Source: Sthenelais limicola (Eukaryota; Annelida; Polychaeta; Phyllodocida; Sigalionidae). From it: DNA of 64,000 bases. Positions 11,061 through 22,890 of the stretch are shown piece by piece (positions within the stretch are counted from its first letter, which is position 1; every line of letters begins with the position of its first letter). Location of the stretch: positions 112,592,582 through 112,656,581 of the forward strand of contig OW804097.1 in assembly GCA_942159475.1 (NCBI GenBank). The letters run 5' to 3'. The notes beneath the pieces are model-generated. The model was not told the DNA's origin. It was given only the letters and a program-made list of their open reading frames with translations, and made no database searches. A program made the position numbers and the translations under genes.

Positions 11061-11926
11061 CGATAGCCCATCGTAAAGTTGAGATAGCCCATCGTAAAGT
11101 CGAGATAGCCCATCGTAAAGTCGAGATAGCCCATCGTAAAGTCGAGATAGCCCATCGAGATAGCCCATCGTAAAGTCGAGATAGCCCATCGTAAAGACGA
11201 GAAAGCCCATCGTAAAGACGAGATAGCCCATCGTAAAGACGAGATAGTTGAGATAGCCCATCGTAAAGTCGAGATAGCCCATCGTAAAGACGAGATAGCC
11301 CATCGTATTGTCGAGATAGCCCATCGTAAAGTCGAGATAGCCCATCGTATTGTCGAGACAGCCCATCGTAAAGACGAGACAGCCCATCGTAAAGACGAGA
11401 CAGCCCATCGTAAAGTCGAGATAGCCCATCGTATTGTCGAGACAGCCCATCGTAAAGTCGAGATAGCCCATCGTAAAGATGAGACAGCCCATCGTAAAGA
11501 CGAGACAGCCCATCGTAAAGACGAGACAGCCCATCGTAAAGTCGAGATAGCCCATCGTATTGTCGAGATAGCCCATCGTAAAGACGAGATGGTCGAGATA
11601 GCCCATCGTAAAGTCGAGATAGCCCATCGTATAGTCGAGATAGCCCATCGTAAAGTCGAGATAGCCCATTGTATTGTCGAGATAGCCCATCGTAAAGACG
11701 AGATGGTTGAGATAGCCCATCGTAAAGTCGAGATAGCCCATCGTAAAGTCGAGATAGCCCATCGTAAAGTCAAGATAGCCCATCGTAAAGACGAGAAAGC
11801 CCATCGTATTGTCGAGATAGGTCATCGTAAAGTCGAGATAGCCCATCGTAAAGACGAGATAGCCCATCGTAAAGACGAGATAGCCCATCATATTGTAGAG
11901 ATAGCCCATCGTAAAGTCGAGATAGC
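11061..11926. repeat. 21-bp minisatellite, about 41 units
   Basis: The unit is GAGATAGCCCATCGTAAAGTC with variants at the last positions (AAGTC, AAGAC, ATTGTC) and A/C at the fifth. A few units are fused or shortened (near 11155, 11245, 11590 and 11705). Because 21 is a multiple of three, long open frames exist on both strands, encoding heptads such as MGYLDFT. These frames are a by-product of the period and have no start context, conserved ends or splice sites, so I do not call them genes. Confidence 0.95.
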
Positions 11927-12289
11927 GAGACAAATCTATCCAGATAATATGCTTCCTTGGGCCATGATAGACAATGGGGTGTTATCAGACAAAGAACCAT
12001 TATTATTAGAATGCATATTTTCATTATAATTATGTACATCTTGGATGTTACTGAATATGAAATGAATAAACAATCTGTATATAATGTAACCATTGTCTTG
12101 TCATCTTTCCTTCACTTCCGCTCCTATTTATACATATTCAGCATTGTACAGTACAGTAGTTGCCATATAAAATCTGGCATAAATGAACTATAATAGAGAT
12201 ATCACCCCTGCCGCACCTCACTACATTTGGATGCACATTATTTCCCCCTGCCACCCCCCACTAATTTCCGCACTGATGCATCATGCAGA

Positions 12290-12485
12290 CCTGTGACGTC
12301 ATGCATGCAGCTCCCGACGGTGCCGCTCCGTGCTGGCGACGGTGATGCATGATGGTGCCGCTCCGTACTGGCGACGGTGCTACATGACGGTGCGATATGA
12401 CAGAACCGCACCGGCATTCCGTGTTTCCGGTGCGGCACCGTCGGCGCACGGGTATCCAACGTGATTCCAGCTTGCAGTGTACACA
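12290..12485 (-). repeat. GC-rich dispersed repeat, copy 2
   Basis: The CpG-rich block ends with GGTATCCAACGTGATTCCAG and CTTGCAGTGTA. It is the reverse complement of the block beginning at 13500, so the two form a large inverted pair around about 1 kb of AT-rich DNA. Inside are short direct repeats of GGTGCCGCTCCGT(G/A)CTGGCGACGG. Confidence 0.8.
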
Positions 12486-12489
12486 CTGT

Positions 12490-13180
12490 AGGTATTCACA
12501 TGACGCAAACAAAAAATACTACTACAAATAAGTCAATAATATTGGCACAAAAAAGGCACATTTATATTATGTTAATACAGCCAGAAAATGTTTACTGCGG
12601 CCACAATTAAACGAGGGAAGGATTCAAATGACTAACAATGACTAACAGAAAAAGAAAAATTAAGTAAAAGGTATTATATCTAAAGAATTGAAAAGATTGA
12701 GAACAAAACTGAAACCACACGTTAGAAGCAAGCAAAGCAACCACATCAAAGCAACAATACAACGCAAGTCAAACAAGCTTGCGTGTTGGTTATAAAATCT
12801 AGCTAGGTTCCTCAGGTTCCTATAATAGTCTGATTTTAATATAAGAGGTAAACTTTACATCTATACGATGTCAGTTATAATAATAATAATAGATTTTTAT
12901 TTCCATATTACATTTACAACAATTGTTATACAATGTAGAATTAAAAGAGAGAAACCTATGGAAAGAGGAATAATTTCTGTGACAGTCACAGCTCTTCCGA
13001 ATATCCCTTAAATTTTGTTTTATTTTGCTATCCCTATTGTTTGTACATCTATTTCTAGTTAAAATATAGACAGTGTCTAATATTGGACCTGCCTGCTACA
13101 CAACAGTATAATGTAATTACAAAATAAAGTAAAATCAAGGCTAACTAAGTGTAGACCTAGAGAGGGTGGGAGAGAACGAG
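12490..13180. other. AT-rich spacer, no gene
   Basis: This is the spacer inside the GC-rich inverted pair. Only short frames occur. I see no terminal repeats of its own and no RNA gene. Confidence 0.5.
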
Positions 13181-13192
13181 GTGCTATAGTAA

Positions 13193-13246
13193 TTGAATAT
13201 TTATTGGTCGAGATTCCGTCGGAATCGAGTCCAATAAATATTCAAT
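13193..13246. repeat. Hairpin with ~24-bp arms
   Basis: ATTGAATATTTATTGG and CCAATAAATATTCAAT flank a smaller inverted core (CGAGATTCC/GGAATCGAG). The perfect outer arms and small loop give a stable cruciform or RNA hairpin. It resembles in design the larger hairpin at 54964-55068, whose arms also contain a TTTATTGG/CCAATA pairing. Confidence 0.75.
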
Positions 13247-13499
13247 TACACCGATAAGGCCCATGCCTTTCTGGTTAGTATGGAACGTGGTATGGCAGCC
13301 CATATTGCTCGCTGCATTAACCCTTCTCTCTCCCTTCTCATATGAACAGAACCAATAACTAAATGGCAGTCTATAATATAGAAAAGCCGATGGGGAGGAG
13401 AGGGTTAATGGAATGGTAACATTGGTGTATAGACCAGCTATTGTCAAGGCTTCGTGCTATCATTTACTGGGGATTTTATGGCATGCATGACCCGACTAT

Positions 13500-13790
13500 A
13501 TTACACTGCAAGCCGGAATCACGTTGGATACCCGTGCGCCGACGGTGCCGCACCGGAAACACGGAATGCCGGTGCGGTTCCGTCACATCGCACCGTCCTG
13601 GCGCACCGTCGCCTGTACGGAGCGGCGCCGTCACACTAGACGGAGCGGCACCGTCGCCTGTACGGAGCGGCGCCGTCACACTAGACGGAGCGGCACCGTC
13701 GCCTGTGACGGTGCCGTCCCCTCCATATGCACAGGCCTATATGGCACCGTCTATGGGCACCGTCTATGGGCACCGTCTATGGACAGGATC
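13500..13790 (+). repeat. GC-rich dispersed repeat, copy 3
   Basis: It starts TTACACTGCAAGCCGGAATC and contains repeated GACGGAGCGGCACCGTCGCC and GCACCGTCTATGG units. It is inverted relative to copy 2 at 12290-12485. A 37-bp segment with ACACTAGACGGAGCGGCACC is duplicated. A poly(G) tract follows at 13815-13826. Confidence 0.8.
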
Positions 13791-13904
13791 GTACCGATTT
13801 TTTTTTCAAAAATGGGGGGGGGGGGGATTTTTTTAAAAAGTATAGAAAATGCACAGAATTATATTCTAAATTTTTCTAAAAAAAAAAAAAAAAAAATCTC
13901 AATA

Positions 13905-14310
13905 TGTGATGTGTTTCAGGAAAATGAGTCATAAGTCGCAAAAAATAAATTTTAAGATTCCATTATATTTGAAAAGGTGAGATCAAGCCGATTCCAATGA
14001 TAGTAAACAGTATAATAATACAATATTTCTAGATTTTAATTTTGATATTTTTATTTTTGAAAAAAAAAAATTGCAATATTTCTGGGAGGTTATACACAGT
14101 AAAGTAACTAAATATAGTCCATATAAGGACCTTTAAAACGAAAGGATATATTGCACACATTGTCCTGAAATTTGATGCACCAATTGATGTACATATAAGT
14201 GATCAGCTCTCTAAGAATCAGAACATTCCAATGAAGTCATCTTGTAAAATAAACACCTTTAAAAATATTGTTTTTGCGACTTATGACTCATTTTCCTGGA
14301 ACAAATCACA
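13905..14310. mobile_element. 406-bp MITE, copy 1 (TGTGATGTG TIR)
   Basis: The termini are imperfect inverted repeats of about 40 bp: TGTGATGTGTTTCAGGAAAA with TGAGTCATAAGTCGC on the left, and its complement ending AACAAATCACA on the right. There is no ORF. The second copy at 54152-54564 shares the ends and the internal GAGATCAAGCCGATTCCAAT. Copy 2 is flanked by TA on both sides; here only the left TA is intact. This fits a non-autonomous Tc1/mariner-type element. Confidence 0.85.
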
Positions 14311-14978
14311 TGAGTAATTCTCCCAAACGGGCAGCATTTGATTTCAGCAAACGTTTTCAATCAATCAATCAATCAATCATATAGCGGGGTATATGAGCAT
14401 AATGCATGTGAAGTTTGGGAAGGCTGGGACCAATATTTCGCTTCCTACACCTATGTTTCAGATACCTATATTTTCCCTTATTTCGGCCTCATTAAGCCTG
14501 ATTAATCACATAATTTAGTGTAAAAATGAGATATATTACTCACTAATTCGTCTAGCAAAATTAAATGAAAAATCAAAGCTAGAGAATGGATGTTGGTCAG
14601 CAAAAGAGGGCCTGGTTCTTACCAGAAATTCTTACAAATTCTAATTGGGACGAAATGGGGACATTTACATATATAATGGGGACATAAGGGTCATAACGCT
14701 TTATCGTTTGTGAAAAATATTATAAAACTAGAACAAAAATTACAGCAAAATAACAAAATTTTATTGCAGGCATATAACCAAATATAGAACATATATACAG
14801 TGAGAAGTGTATGCAGTATAAATATATTATAACAGCAATCATCAATCATGCCATTAGATGAAGTCCTCTTTTCAGCACTTAAGTCCCTTCATATCACAGT
14901 ACAAAAATTTAAATACAATACGATTACGATTAGAAATTTAAATACCTAGGAATTATACTACAGCAATATTTAATGAAA
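14311..14978. other. No supported gene
   Basis: AT-rich sequence with a short (TCAA)n run near 14360. It lies downstream of the stop codon of the minus-strand gene ending at 14979 and presumably contains its 3' UTR. Confidence 0.5.
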
Positions 14979-17900
14979 TCATTTAGTTGCGACGAAATGT
15001 CCAAATTTATTTAGGAACGTGCCTACGCGCGGGTGGATTCCATCGGCATGTTTCTTGTTACTGGATTTGGTGCCGTGACTGGGGTTGATGCCTATAAAGG
15101 CTCGCTGGAAGAGGTCCATGGTGGCGGACATGTATGGGCTGTACTTTATATCCAGGAGCCAGTGCAGGGCGAACAGCATGGCGAGTGCCTTGGGGAAGGA
15201 GACTATGTTTTGGTGCACCACCGTCTCGTCCGCGCACAGCATATACCGCACTGCTGTCATGGGGGATGCACCTGTAAATGTAGTAAAGCAAAGGATTAGT
15301 TAGAAGTGAGACCATGCAACATTGAATATGCAACCTTGAATATTAGATGGGTATAAGTTTATGGAAAAATCTTGGTCATTTGGTCTTCTAAGTATATTCT
15401 CCTATGGGCCTGTTTGAAAAACCCTGTCACGGGATGCTGCCATGTTAAATGAATAAATGCAATATTAAGAAATAAAACTTAAAGATTTCTATACTATAAT
15501 ACATGTACTGTAATGTTATTACCTTCCAATATAGATTCTTGACTAAACTTTACTATTTTACTTCATTCTCTCTTACTTACCACAGAATATTATACACGGT
15601 GTTGGTGGTAGGCTGCCGTTGAGGGTGGCTGGTCCATCAGTTTCCTACAAGGTCAACAATATGTTCATTATAGTAACAAGTCTATTAGGTAATTTCATAC
15701 TGATTACGTCCATGTAAAATCGCATCTGAAGTGTGTTGATATGCATTATTCATAAACTTTTACCATTCTACTACATAATTATCATATAAAATGATCACTC
15801 ACTTTTCCAGCATTATTTTTATTGATTATTCATAAACGTTTACCGGTCTACTACCATTTGAAAACATAATTATCGTATAAAATGATCACTCACTTTTCCC
15901 GCTTTGAGGACCTCATGTGTTTTCTCCTGAAAATGGGCTGCCATTAGAATGAAGAGGCCACCATACTTCGGACTGTTGTTGCCCACTTTCTTGATGGCGT
16001 TCTCCATGTCAACTCTGCAATAATAAAATGTCATTATAGGATTATATTCAACATTTTTGTGTAATGACTGCTTTTAATAAACATATTGTAATAAACATAT
16101 TGAATTACCAAAAGACGAATGCTGTCATAACAAACTAGGCTTACTCATAAATGATATTGACATTTATAATTAATTTGAGTCTCTATGTCCCTATAATATG
16201 TTTCAGTTTTATCAGCTTCATTTTCTCACTAGCCACACCAGTTTAGCGTCACTTACAGTTTTTGGTGGACGTCCTTGTTGGTGTTCTGCTCCAAGAACTC
16301 GAGCCAAAGATCAGTTTTGGAATCAAATGCCGCAATTACACTTTGGAAGAAGTGCCGACCTGTACAAAAGAATGATATAACATCTTAGCAAAACTTGGAT
16401 ATTTGTTATTGAACATGAAGGCCACACACACATTTAAAGACAGTTTATTTCAAAACTAGCAGAATTTCGATCAACACTGAAAGGTCATATTTCCCTGGGC
16501 TAGGCCCCCAGACCACCCCCCACCCATCTTCAAAGCAATGGTCGCGACGGTGATGGGAGGGGGGTTGCTATGGAAATTATCTCCTACCATCTGCATTGAG
16601 CAATTATTTAATATACACAGCTCTTATCTTCATAGAACACCAATTTGCAATGTTATTACATTTAAATTTGTATGGATTTTGTCAAGTTACCTGTCAATTC
16701 CAACATGTGTTGGACTATTCCTTCGAAGGACAAGAGAGTTGGCCAGGTTGCCAATGTGTCTGCAGCAGATGGTTCTAAAAAATGAAAGACAGCACACATA
16801 GTTACTAAAATGTTTTCCTTGTGAAGGTCAATAGAGAAACAATTCCTTATTTATTTAATAAAAACATATTTCAAATTGAATGTGTATTACCATGCAGACA
16901 TGGAACAATATATTTAAATTGTGTGTGAGTTGTTTGGCAAGCAGTGTATTGGTAAGCTATTGTATTGAAAATATAAATTTCTTATATAGATGTAAAACAA
17001 CTCACGGGTGTTCAGGTATTTTCGTTGGGCCACATACGTCAGGCCCTGCAGCTCCACACACTTTTTCTCGTCGCCAGCCCGATGCGCAACTACCAGCTGT
17101 TGCCTCAGCTCTTCCTGCGAATCTTGAGTCTGGCCCGCAGGGTAGTCTCTTGGGGCTCTGTTGATCGTACCGTAACTGTCAAGATCAATTGTACATGTTA
17201 CATATAGCATGGCTATATACTAATGCTCGATTTACTTAAAGATGCTGAACCTGCTACTTTGATCAGATAAAATCATCTTTGCTGATATCTTATTTAATCT
17301 TATTTTTAATCTTAGAAAGTGGCATAAATAAACTGAACATGTGTATTAGTGGCCCATCAATATTTCTATGTGGTTTTAAACTTTGTGAGAGCACATTGGG
17401 GCATATCAGTATTAAAATTTTTCTGCAATTGGTCTTGTCGCCAGCATTATTGGTACTAAAGTGGGCAACTTACACATCCGACTTTCGTATCTTTTTGGTG
17501 GCTGGTTCGGTTCCAACCGCTCGCTTGCCTCTCTTCAACCCCTGATTCCGCTTCCGGGTCTTGTTGTCGTTGCGGTTGGTAAACTGTTGCAAGAGTGACG
17601 CGTATCCACTCCCCATCCGAACCCCCCCATCCACATCCATGAGCGTGGGAATCTGAGCAACCAGTCGGTTGGCGATGACTCCCAGATCGCATTTCTTGGG
17701 TTTATCCTCAAGCTGAAATAGGTGCCAACATTCAGTACAATGTTAAATATGATCAAGCATCTCGATTTATATCATTATCATGAGTTATCAATTTGACTAT
17801 TTGACAATTGATATTATTTGTCCAAAAGAAAGCTTGCATGAGATGTGCATAGTGTTATACAGACAATGGCGCTATATCATGCTGTATGAAATTGTTTAAA

Positions 17901-18797
17901 AACAGGGCTGGGTAGAATACCGTCTTGCTCCGATAAATTCTTTTACAAAAAGACTTTACTTTAATGCACTCACTTCATGGACTCTGTCCATCACGTATCT
18001 GACGACGGAGATCCGGTCAGATGGCGCATATTCCCGCGTCTCCAGCTTTGCCAGCATGTGTTGTGGCACTTTTAGCTGGATCCGGTCGGTCCAGTGCTTC
18101 TCGACTACAGTGGCTACGGGAACTACGGGCTGGGGCATAGCAACGGGAATCTCGGGTGGGCCGCTTTGTTGCGTTGTTGGTGCACTGTTCAGCAACTCCG
18201 TGAAGGTGCTGTTCATTGCGAAGTTCATGTCGCAGAAGGAATCCGATGTCGGAGAGCTAGTTGGTTGAACATCTTCGGCTAGTGGTTGTGGTCCCACATT
18301 GGCTGCAATATGATAAATGGAACTTTAAGCCTAATTCATTTGATACAAGAACATGTGCATTGGTTGTATTCCATGTGAAGTTGTCTTTATAAACACTCAT
18401 TTATGTAATGGTAGGCACCTGTAAAGTCACTAGTCATTGTTGAAACAATTCAGAAGTTTAGAGGCATAAATTATAAATAGACAAGTTTAGAGGCAAGCAT
18501 TATAAATAGACAATATCATTAAGGCTAATTTTCCTTGATGTAATCAAAATACTAAATAATCACTGAGTGTTGTGCCCTTAATGTATCAGGTTGTCATACT
18601 TTACCTTTTATCTGCCTTACTAGGGCTCTTGCCTCAAACTTAGCCATCACACCACACAAGTCCTCTGGTTCCAAATAACCGAGGAAGCGGGCCTCCTTTA
18701 TGCCAAGGTCGTCGAGCACCTTCCCAAGCTCATTGATAGCCTCGGTCGACTTCCACGGCAGGATGGCCCGGACAGTCGCTTCTAATTCTGGCAACAT
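14979..18797 (-). CDS. SAMD3-like protein, nine exons, 531 aa
   Basis: Nine exons join in perfect phase on the minus strand: 18797-18605, 18302-17974, 17712-17474, 17175-17006, 16774-16691, 16359-16257, 16014-15894, 15644-15581 and 15271-14979 (stop). All have AG acceptors and GT donors, mostly GTAAGT or GTGAGT. The N terminus is a small helical, SAM-like domain (ELGKVLDDLGIKEARFLGYL followed by EPEDL). A Pro/Ser/Thr linker follows, then a basic segment (KTRKRNQGLKRGKRA) that could be a nuclear signal. The middle carries the family signature YGTINRAPRDYPAGQT, then TWPTLLSFEGIVQHMLELTG. The C terminus is HPRVGTFLNKFGHF. I know this arrangement from proteins named 'sterile alpha motif domain-containing protein 3-like', which are abundant in some fish and invertebrate genomes and have no proven function. 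The ATG chosen follows an acceptor directly; an ATG at 18818 is in frame if that intron is retained. The gene is intact and lies just 3' of the zinc-finger gene, on the same strand. Confidence 0.8.
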
Positions 18798-18999
18798 CTG
18801 AATTACATAAGATAGCATATTAATTTTCAATCTAACATTTGATTACACATCATATACAAAGCAATGCGTTAGTACCATATAGCATGCCCTCTCTTTGTGG
18901 ATCAGCTAAGCTTAAGTGTTAGATGCTTTCACATATGTAATACCACAGATTATCACGGGTTGATGACAAATGGAATGGTCACTTGTTCATTCATTTGTT

Positions 19000-20170
19000 T
19001 ACACAAAGTATACCACTGTTATTGTGCTAATTGCCCATTAGCCATCAGCCACGAACCAGATGAGAACACCTGTTTCAAAACTATGCACTGCTTCTAATTG
19101 AAAACTACACCTTTGCCCTACTTGTTACGTTGATGACCAAGTAAACTCTTTATCAGCCACGATTTTTGGTTTGGTTTGGTTTGGTTAGTTAATCCGCTAA
19201 TAGTAATTAAAAGTTAGCAGGTTAGTGGTTTTATTATCTTATTCTGTGAAATTCCCTATTTCATAAAACAGGGGGTTTGGCCTGACAAAGTTTTATTCTG
19301 CTTCTCTTGGTTGCCTGTTGACCGTTGGGATGTCAATTTAGTGACCTTCTTCCAGTCTTGACTGTTGGGAAGACAGCATCCCTCCAGTAGAAGGGACACG
19401 GGGTGATTCCTCCTCCGCTCCTGGATACAGGCATCCAGTTTTCCTGTTGTTCATTGGGGGTGTTGATGAGTGACCCTCATCCGAACTAGACCGTTGGGAA
19501 GACAGTGTCTCTCCTATGAGGGACACGGAGTCATTCCTCTTCCGCTCATGCATACAGGCACACACTGCCATTTGGTCCGCCACTGCTATTGCAGCTGGTC
19601 TCCATATCGGAAGACCGTTCCACTATCCGCCACCTGTGGAGGCGCTGGGTGCGGGTGGCATACCCGCCCGGAACTATAATCCGGGACCCAGAAACTACAC
19701 ACTGCTTCTAATTGAAAACTACACACTGCTTCTAATGGAAAACTACACACTGCTTCTAATGGAAAACTACACACTGCTTCTAATCGAAAAAACTAAACCT
19801 TTGCCCTACTTGTTACTTTGATGACCAACTAAACTAATTCATCAATCAGCCACAAACCAGATGATAACACCTGTTTCAAAACTACGCACTGCTTCTAATC
19901 GAAAAAACTAAATCTTTGCCCTACTTGTTACTTGGATGACCAACTAAACTCTTTATCAGCCACGAACCAGATGAGAACACCTGTTTCAAACCTACGCACT
20001 GCTTCTAATTGAAAAAACTAAACCTTTGCCCTACTTGTTACTTGGATGACCAACTAACCTCTTTATCAGCCACGAACCAGATGAGAACACCTGTTTCAAA
20101 CCTACGCACTGCTTCTAATCGAAAAAACTAAATCTTTGCCCTACTTGTTACGCACTGCTACACCTTTAAC
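19000..20170. repeat. ~115-bp tandem repeat, interrupted
   Basis: Units containing CTTTGCCCTACTTGTTAC, CAGCCACGAACCAGATGAGA and CACTGCTTCTAATTGAAAA repeat four to five times, with periods near 113-117, at 19690-20160; one more unit lies near 19020-19150. The units are separated by about 530 bases that hold a TGGTT run and two ~150-bp direct repeats (GTTGGGAAGACAG near 19366 and 19494). The 32-bp variant AACTACACACTGCTTCTAAT is itself repeated four times at 19692-19785. The array sits between the two minus-strand genes. Confidence 0.85.
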
Positions 20171-20217
20171 CAAGTAAACACTCTTCTTATCCCTTCATCT
20201 GAGTAGCACAAAGGTAC

Positions 20218-22890
20218 TCAGCTCAAATCAAACCCAACATATGCTGGCACATGCTTGGGTGAGACATATTTCTCATTATCTACAGTGTAGATATCCAGGG
20301 GCCAGGGATCCGCTAAACTCTCAATGTCCAAGCACAGAGTAAAACTGGGCTGCTGTTCCAGTTTGTACAGAGGACTGTAGGGTTGCTTCTTCGCTTCGAA
20401 CACTTGGACTACCAAGTGAACAGATTCTTCATCACTCAAAATGATCAGAATCTTTCCCACTTGCTCAATCGAGTTCAACTCGACTTGCGTTACAACTCCC
20501 ATTCCTTTACGGTACTTTGTTCCCTTCACCGTCACTTCAGAGGAGACCAACTTTCCGGTGACTGCACCGAGTTCATTAACCACGGCCCTCTGGATCTGAT
20601 CGGAGTAGGTGTTCACAAAGAACTGCATTCCTCCTTTCACTATGTGCCGGTCATCAAAAACCTTACCAGCCTGCAAGTACGCTTGCAGTACTTGGTGGTG
20701 CTCCGCCAGGGTAAGCGTCAGGTTTCTGAAGTTGTGACAAGCTCGAGCAACCCTCTTAAAATAAGAGTGTTTGCTCTCAAACCGCATTGTCCACACACGC
20801 ACAAGTGGTCCAAACTGTTGAGTCAGTTTGGCATAGTGGAGCAGGTAGTGATGCTTTGGTTTCAACGTAACATCTGGGAACTGAGTCTGCCTTAATTCCA
20901 GATACTCCAATACTACCACGTTCAAATATGCAATCTGTTCTTGGCTGAGGGTTGGTGCCATGACATACATAAGTATTTCATGCAGAGCAACCATCATTTG
21001 CCAAACAGGATCTTCCGGGTTGGGGATGTGCATGCCAACAAAGAATGGCATGAATCTCATGAAGGCTAGGTTCTCCATAGCCTGTCCTCCCAATTTCTTG
21101 CCCCGAACATTCACTGGTTTGGCCATGCTGTTGACATCGCCTGATCCATACTTAAATTTGGTGATCCGTCGATTCAACTCTTCCCATGTGAATGCGTGGG
21201 CCTTCACAAAATGTTCCAGGCAGAGGTAAATATCCCGAGCCACTACACCTTCCATCAAGTCATGAGCCAGGCATGGTGGCATGCCAGGTGTCATGACGTT
21301 GAAATTCTCGAGTCGGTTAAAAACCGACTCTTCCTTAACTCCCATCACAACTGCTCCTTCAGCAGCCATCCTGGCATTCTCACTGTACGATTGTGGTGTT
21401 CGGGCAGTACCCGGAACAAGTGGACATTGGCGAAAGTCAGGCAATGTGACCTCACAGAATCTACAGATAAAGCCTGAGCTGAAACACTCATTCAGCCTTG
21501 TCAACTGATGCGCACCAAGATTGTCACCTGCAATGCAAGTGACAAAAACCTTGCGGCACTCTCCGTCCACAACAATGCCAACATTCTCAAGATCTACCAA
21601 CTCATCAACCAAAGGTTTCATCACCTCATTCATCCCAAACTCTTTCACGTGATGATCGTTACACAGAAAAGCCAGTTGTAAGTTGTCGACTTTAGACCGG
21701 TGCTCTGTTGGTAGATTCACCAGAGTGTAGTACACCGCCAACACCTTGTGCTTCACCCTGGCCGACCCCAATGGGTTAGCAACTTCAAATGCATCCTGAT
21801 ACAAGATCAGTTGCACAGAATTGGGTGGATATTCCTTCTGCTTGAATATCGAACCATCCTGAACATCATGTACATATCCAGCCTTTGTCTCTCTTTTGTT
21901 CTTCTCGACACGTTTGTAGTCTTGAGAACCCAGAAGAGTTTGCAGGGTTTCTTTAATTGGTATGTACTGCATATTGCATTCTGTTGTCGTATCATCATAT
22001 CCCAATTCAAGCTGCTGAGGTTTCACGTATTGAAAGTGTTCTCGGTAGTACCTCTTTCGTGTTTTGTTGCTGCGGAATAGGGTCTTATTCATGTGGTGAA
22101 TACCATCGTCAGCCAACACCTCGTCAGTTATTGCATTGATTGCTTCCTCTGGGACTGCATGTTGACGGAGGGACTTCCTCATCTTACCCTGCAGGATCTC
22201 ATTGTACAGCTCTGTACAGGCTGTTACTTCATCTACGATAGCTTGTACCGTAGAAGCCGGGACTGCCAGTTTGGCCTCAAGTCGCATATAAAACTTGGCC
22301 AAACTGTCAGCAAGCATATGCTGATCCACTCCGGCGGGCTCATCCTCATCAACCTCCGGATCAACTTCCATCTCCACACCACCAACTTCATCCACCACTT
22401 CCATTTCCACCTCCTTCTCTTCCACTACGGCCACATTCGCCTGGCACACTTCACGTGGTCCAGCCTCCTTGTGGTAACGCCAGATGTGACATCTTAGGCT
22501 ATTTTTTTTAGCCAGTTGTCCATCACATCCATCGAATGGGCAGTCAATTCGCTGTCCCTGATCGACATGCTCACCTAAATGAGCCATGAATTCTTGGAAT
22601 CCAGTAATTCGGCCACCACACAAAGCAATCTTACATTGATATGAAGTATCAACATTTGCAATGCCTGTTGGTGTGCTTTCCACAGCCGTTTGGCCGTGTT
22701 GCCGCGCTGCATGTGAACGGAACCCGTTCACAGACGAGTATCTCATTGCACAACCCTGATAGGGACAGACAAATGAGAAATTGTTATCATTCCGATGCAT
22801 GATAACATGTTGTGCAAAGTGTTTTACTACAACCGTCGTGTAGTTACACTCTGAACAAGTCAGAACCTGCTTACCAGTCCGGCCATCCAT
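20218..22890 (-). CDS. C2H2 zinc-finger, transposase-like protein, 890 aa
   Basis: A single open frame. An acceptor (CTATTTCAG) lies just upstream at 22903, so an untranslated 5' exon is likely and the first ATG after it, at 22890, is the chosen start. Four C2H2 fingers occupy residues 12-32, 42-65, 86-108 and 117-140 (CX2-4C, 12, HX3-4H). An acidic linker (about 155-185) follows. The body has GDNLGAHQLTRLNECFSSGF then CRFC (about 21470-21540), and further on KPKHHYLLHYAKL and TMRFESKHSYFKRVARACHN (about 20740-20860). The GDN...CxxC and HHYLLHY/FESKH pattern matches a family of large proteins spread through cnidarian, fish and invertebrate genomes. I place it near the CACTA/KDZ-type DDE transposases, but I did not locate all catalytic acids. 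With no frameshift or stop it is either a young element or a retained gene. Confidence 0.65.
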   Translation of the reverse strand: MDGRTGKQVLTCSECNYTTVVVKHFAQHVIMHRNDNNFSFVCPYQGCAMRYSSVNGFRSHAARQHGQTAVESTPTGIANVDTSYQCKIALCGGRITGFQEFMAHLGEHVDQGQRIDCPFDGCDGQLAKKNSLRCHIWRYHKEAGPREVCQANVAVVEEKEVEMEVVDEVGGVEMEVDPEVDEDEPAGVDQHMLADSLAKFYMRLEAKLAVPASTVQAIVDEVTACTELYNEILQGKMRKSLRQHAVPEEAINAITDEVLADDGIHHMNKTLFRSNKTRKRYYREHFQYVKPQQLELGYDDTTTECNMQYIPIKETLQTLLGSQDYKRVEKNKRETKAGYVHDVQDGSIFKQKEYPPNSVQLILYQDAFEVANPLGSARVKHKVLAVYYTLVNLPTEHRSKVDNLQLAFLCNDHHVKEFGMNEVMKPLVDELVDLENVGIVVDGECRKVFVTCIAGDNLGAHQLTRLNECFSSGFICRFCEVTLPDFRQCPLVPGTARTPQSYSENARMAAEGAVVMGVKEESVFNRLENFNVMTPGMPPCLAHDLMEGVVARDIYLCLEHFVKAHAFTWEELNRRITKFKYGSGDVNSMAKPVNVRGKKLGGQAMENLAFMRFMPFFVGMHIPNPEDPVWQMMVALHEILMYVMAPTLSQEQIAYLNVVVLEYLELRQTQFPDVTLKPKHHYLLHYAKLTQQFGPLVRVWTMRFESKHSYFKRVARACHNFRNLTLTLAEHHQVLQAYLQAGKVFDDRHIVKGGMQFFVNTYSDQIQRAVVNELGAVTGKLVSSEVTVKGTKYRKGMGVVTQVELNSIEQVGKILIILSDEESVHLVVQVFEAKKQPYSPLYKLEQQPSFTLCLDIESLADPWPLDIYTVDNEKYVSPKHVPAYVGFDLS

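Noticed and set aside
11003..12093. Long open frames in the 21-bp array
   Set aside because: They exist in several frames on both strands because the period is a multiple of three; there is no start context or non-repeat domain.
13441..13934. Arg/Pro-rich frames of 130 codons
   Set aside because: They come from the GC-rich repeat on both strands and have no shared protein domain.
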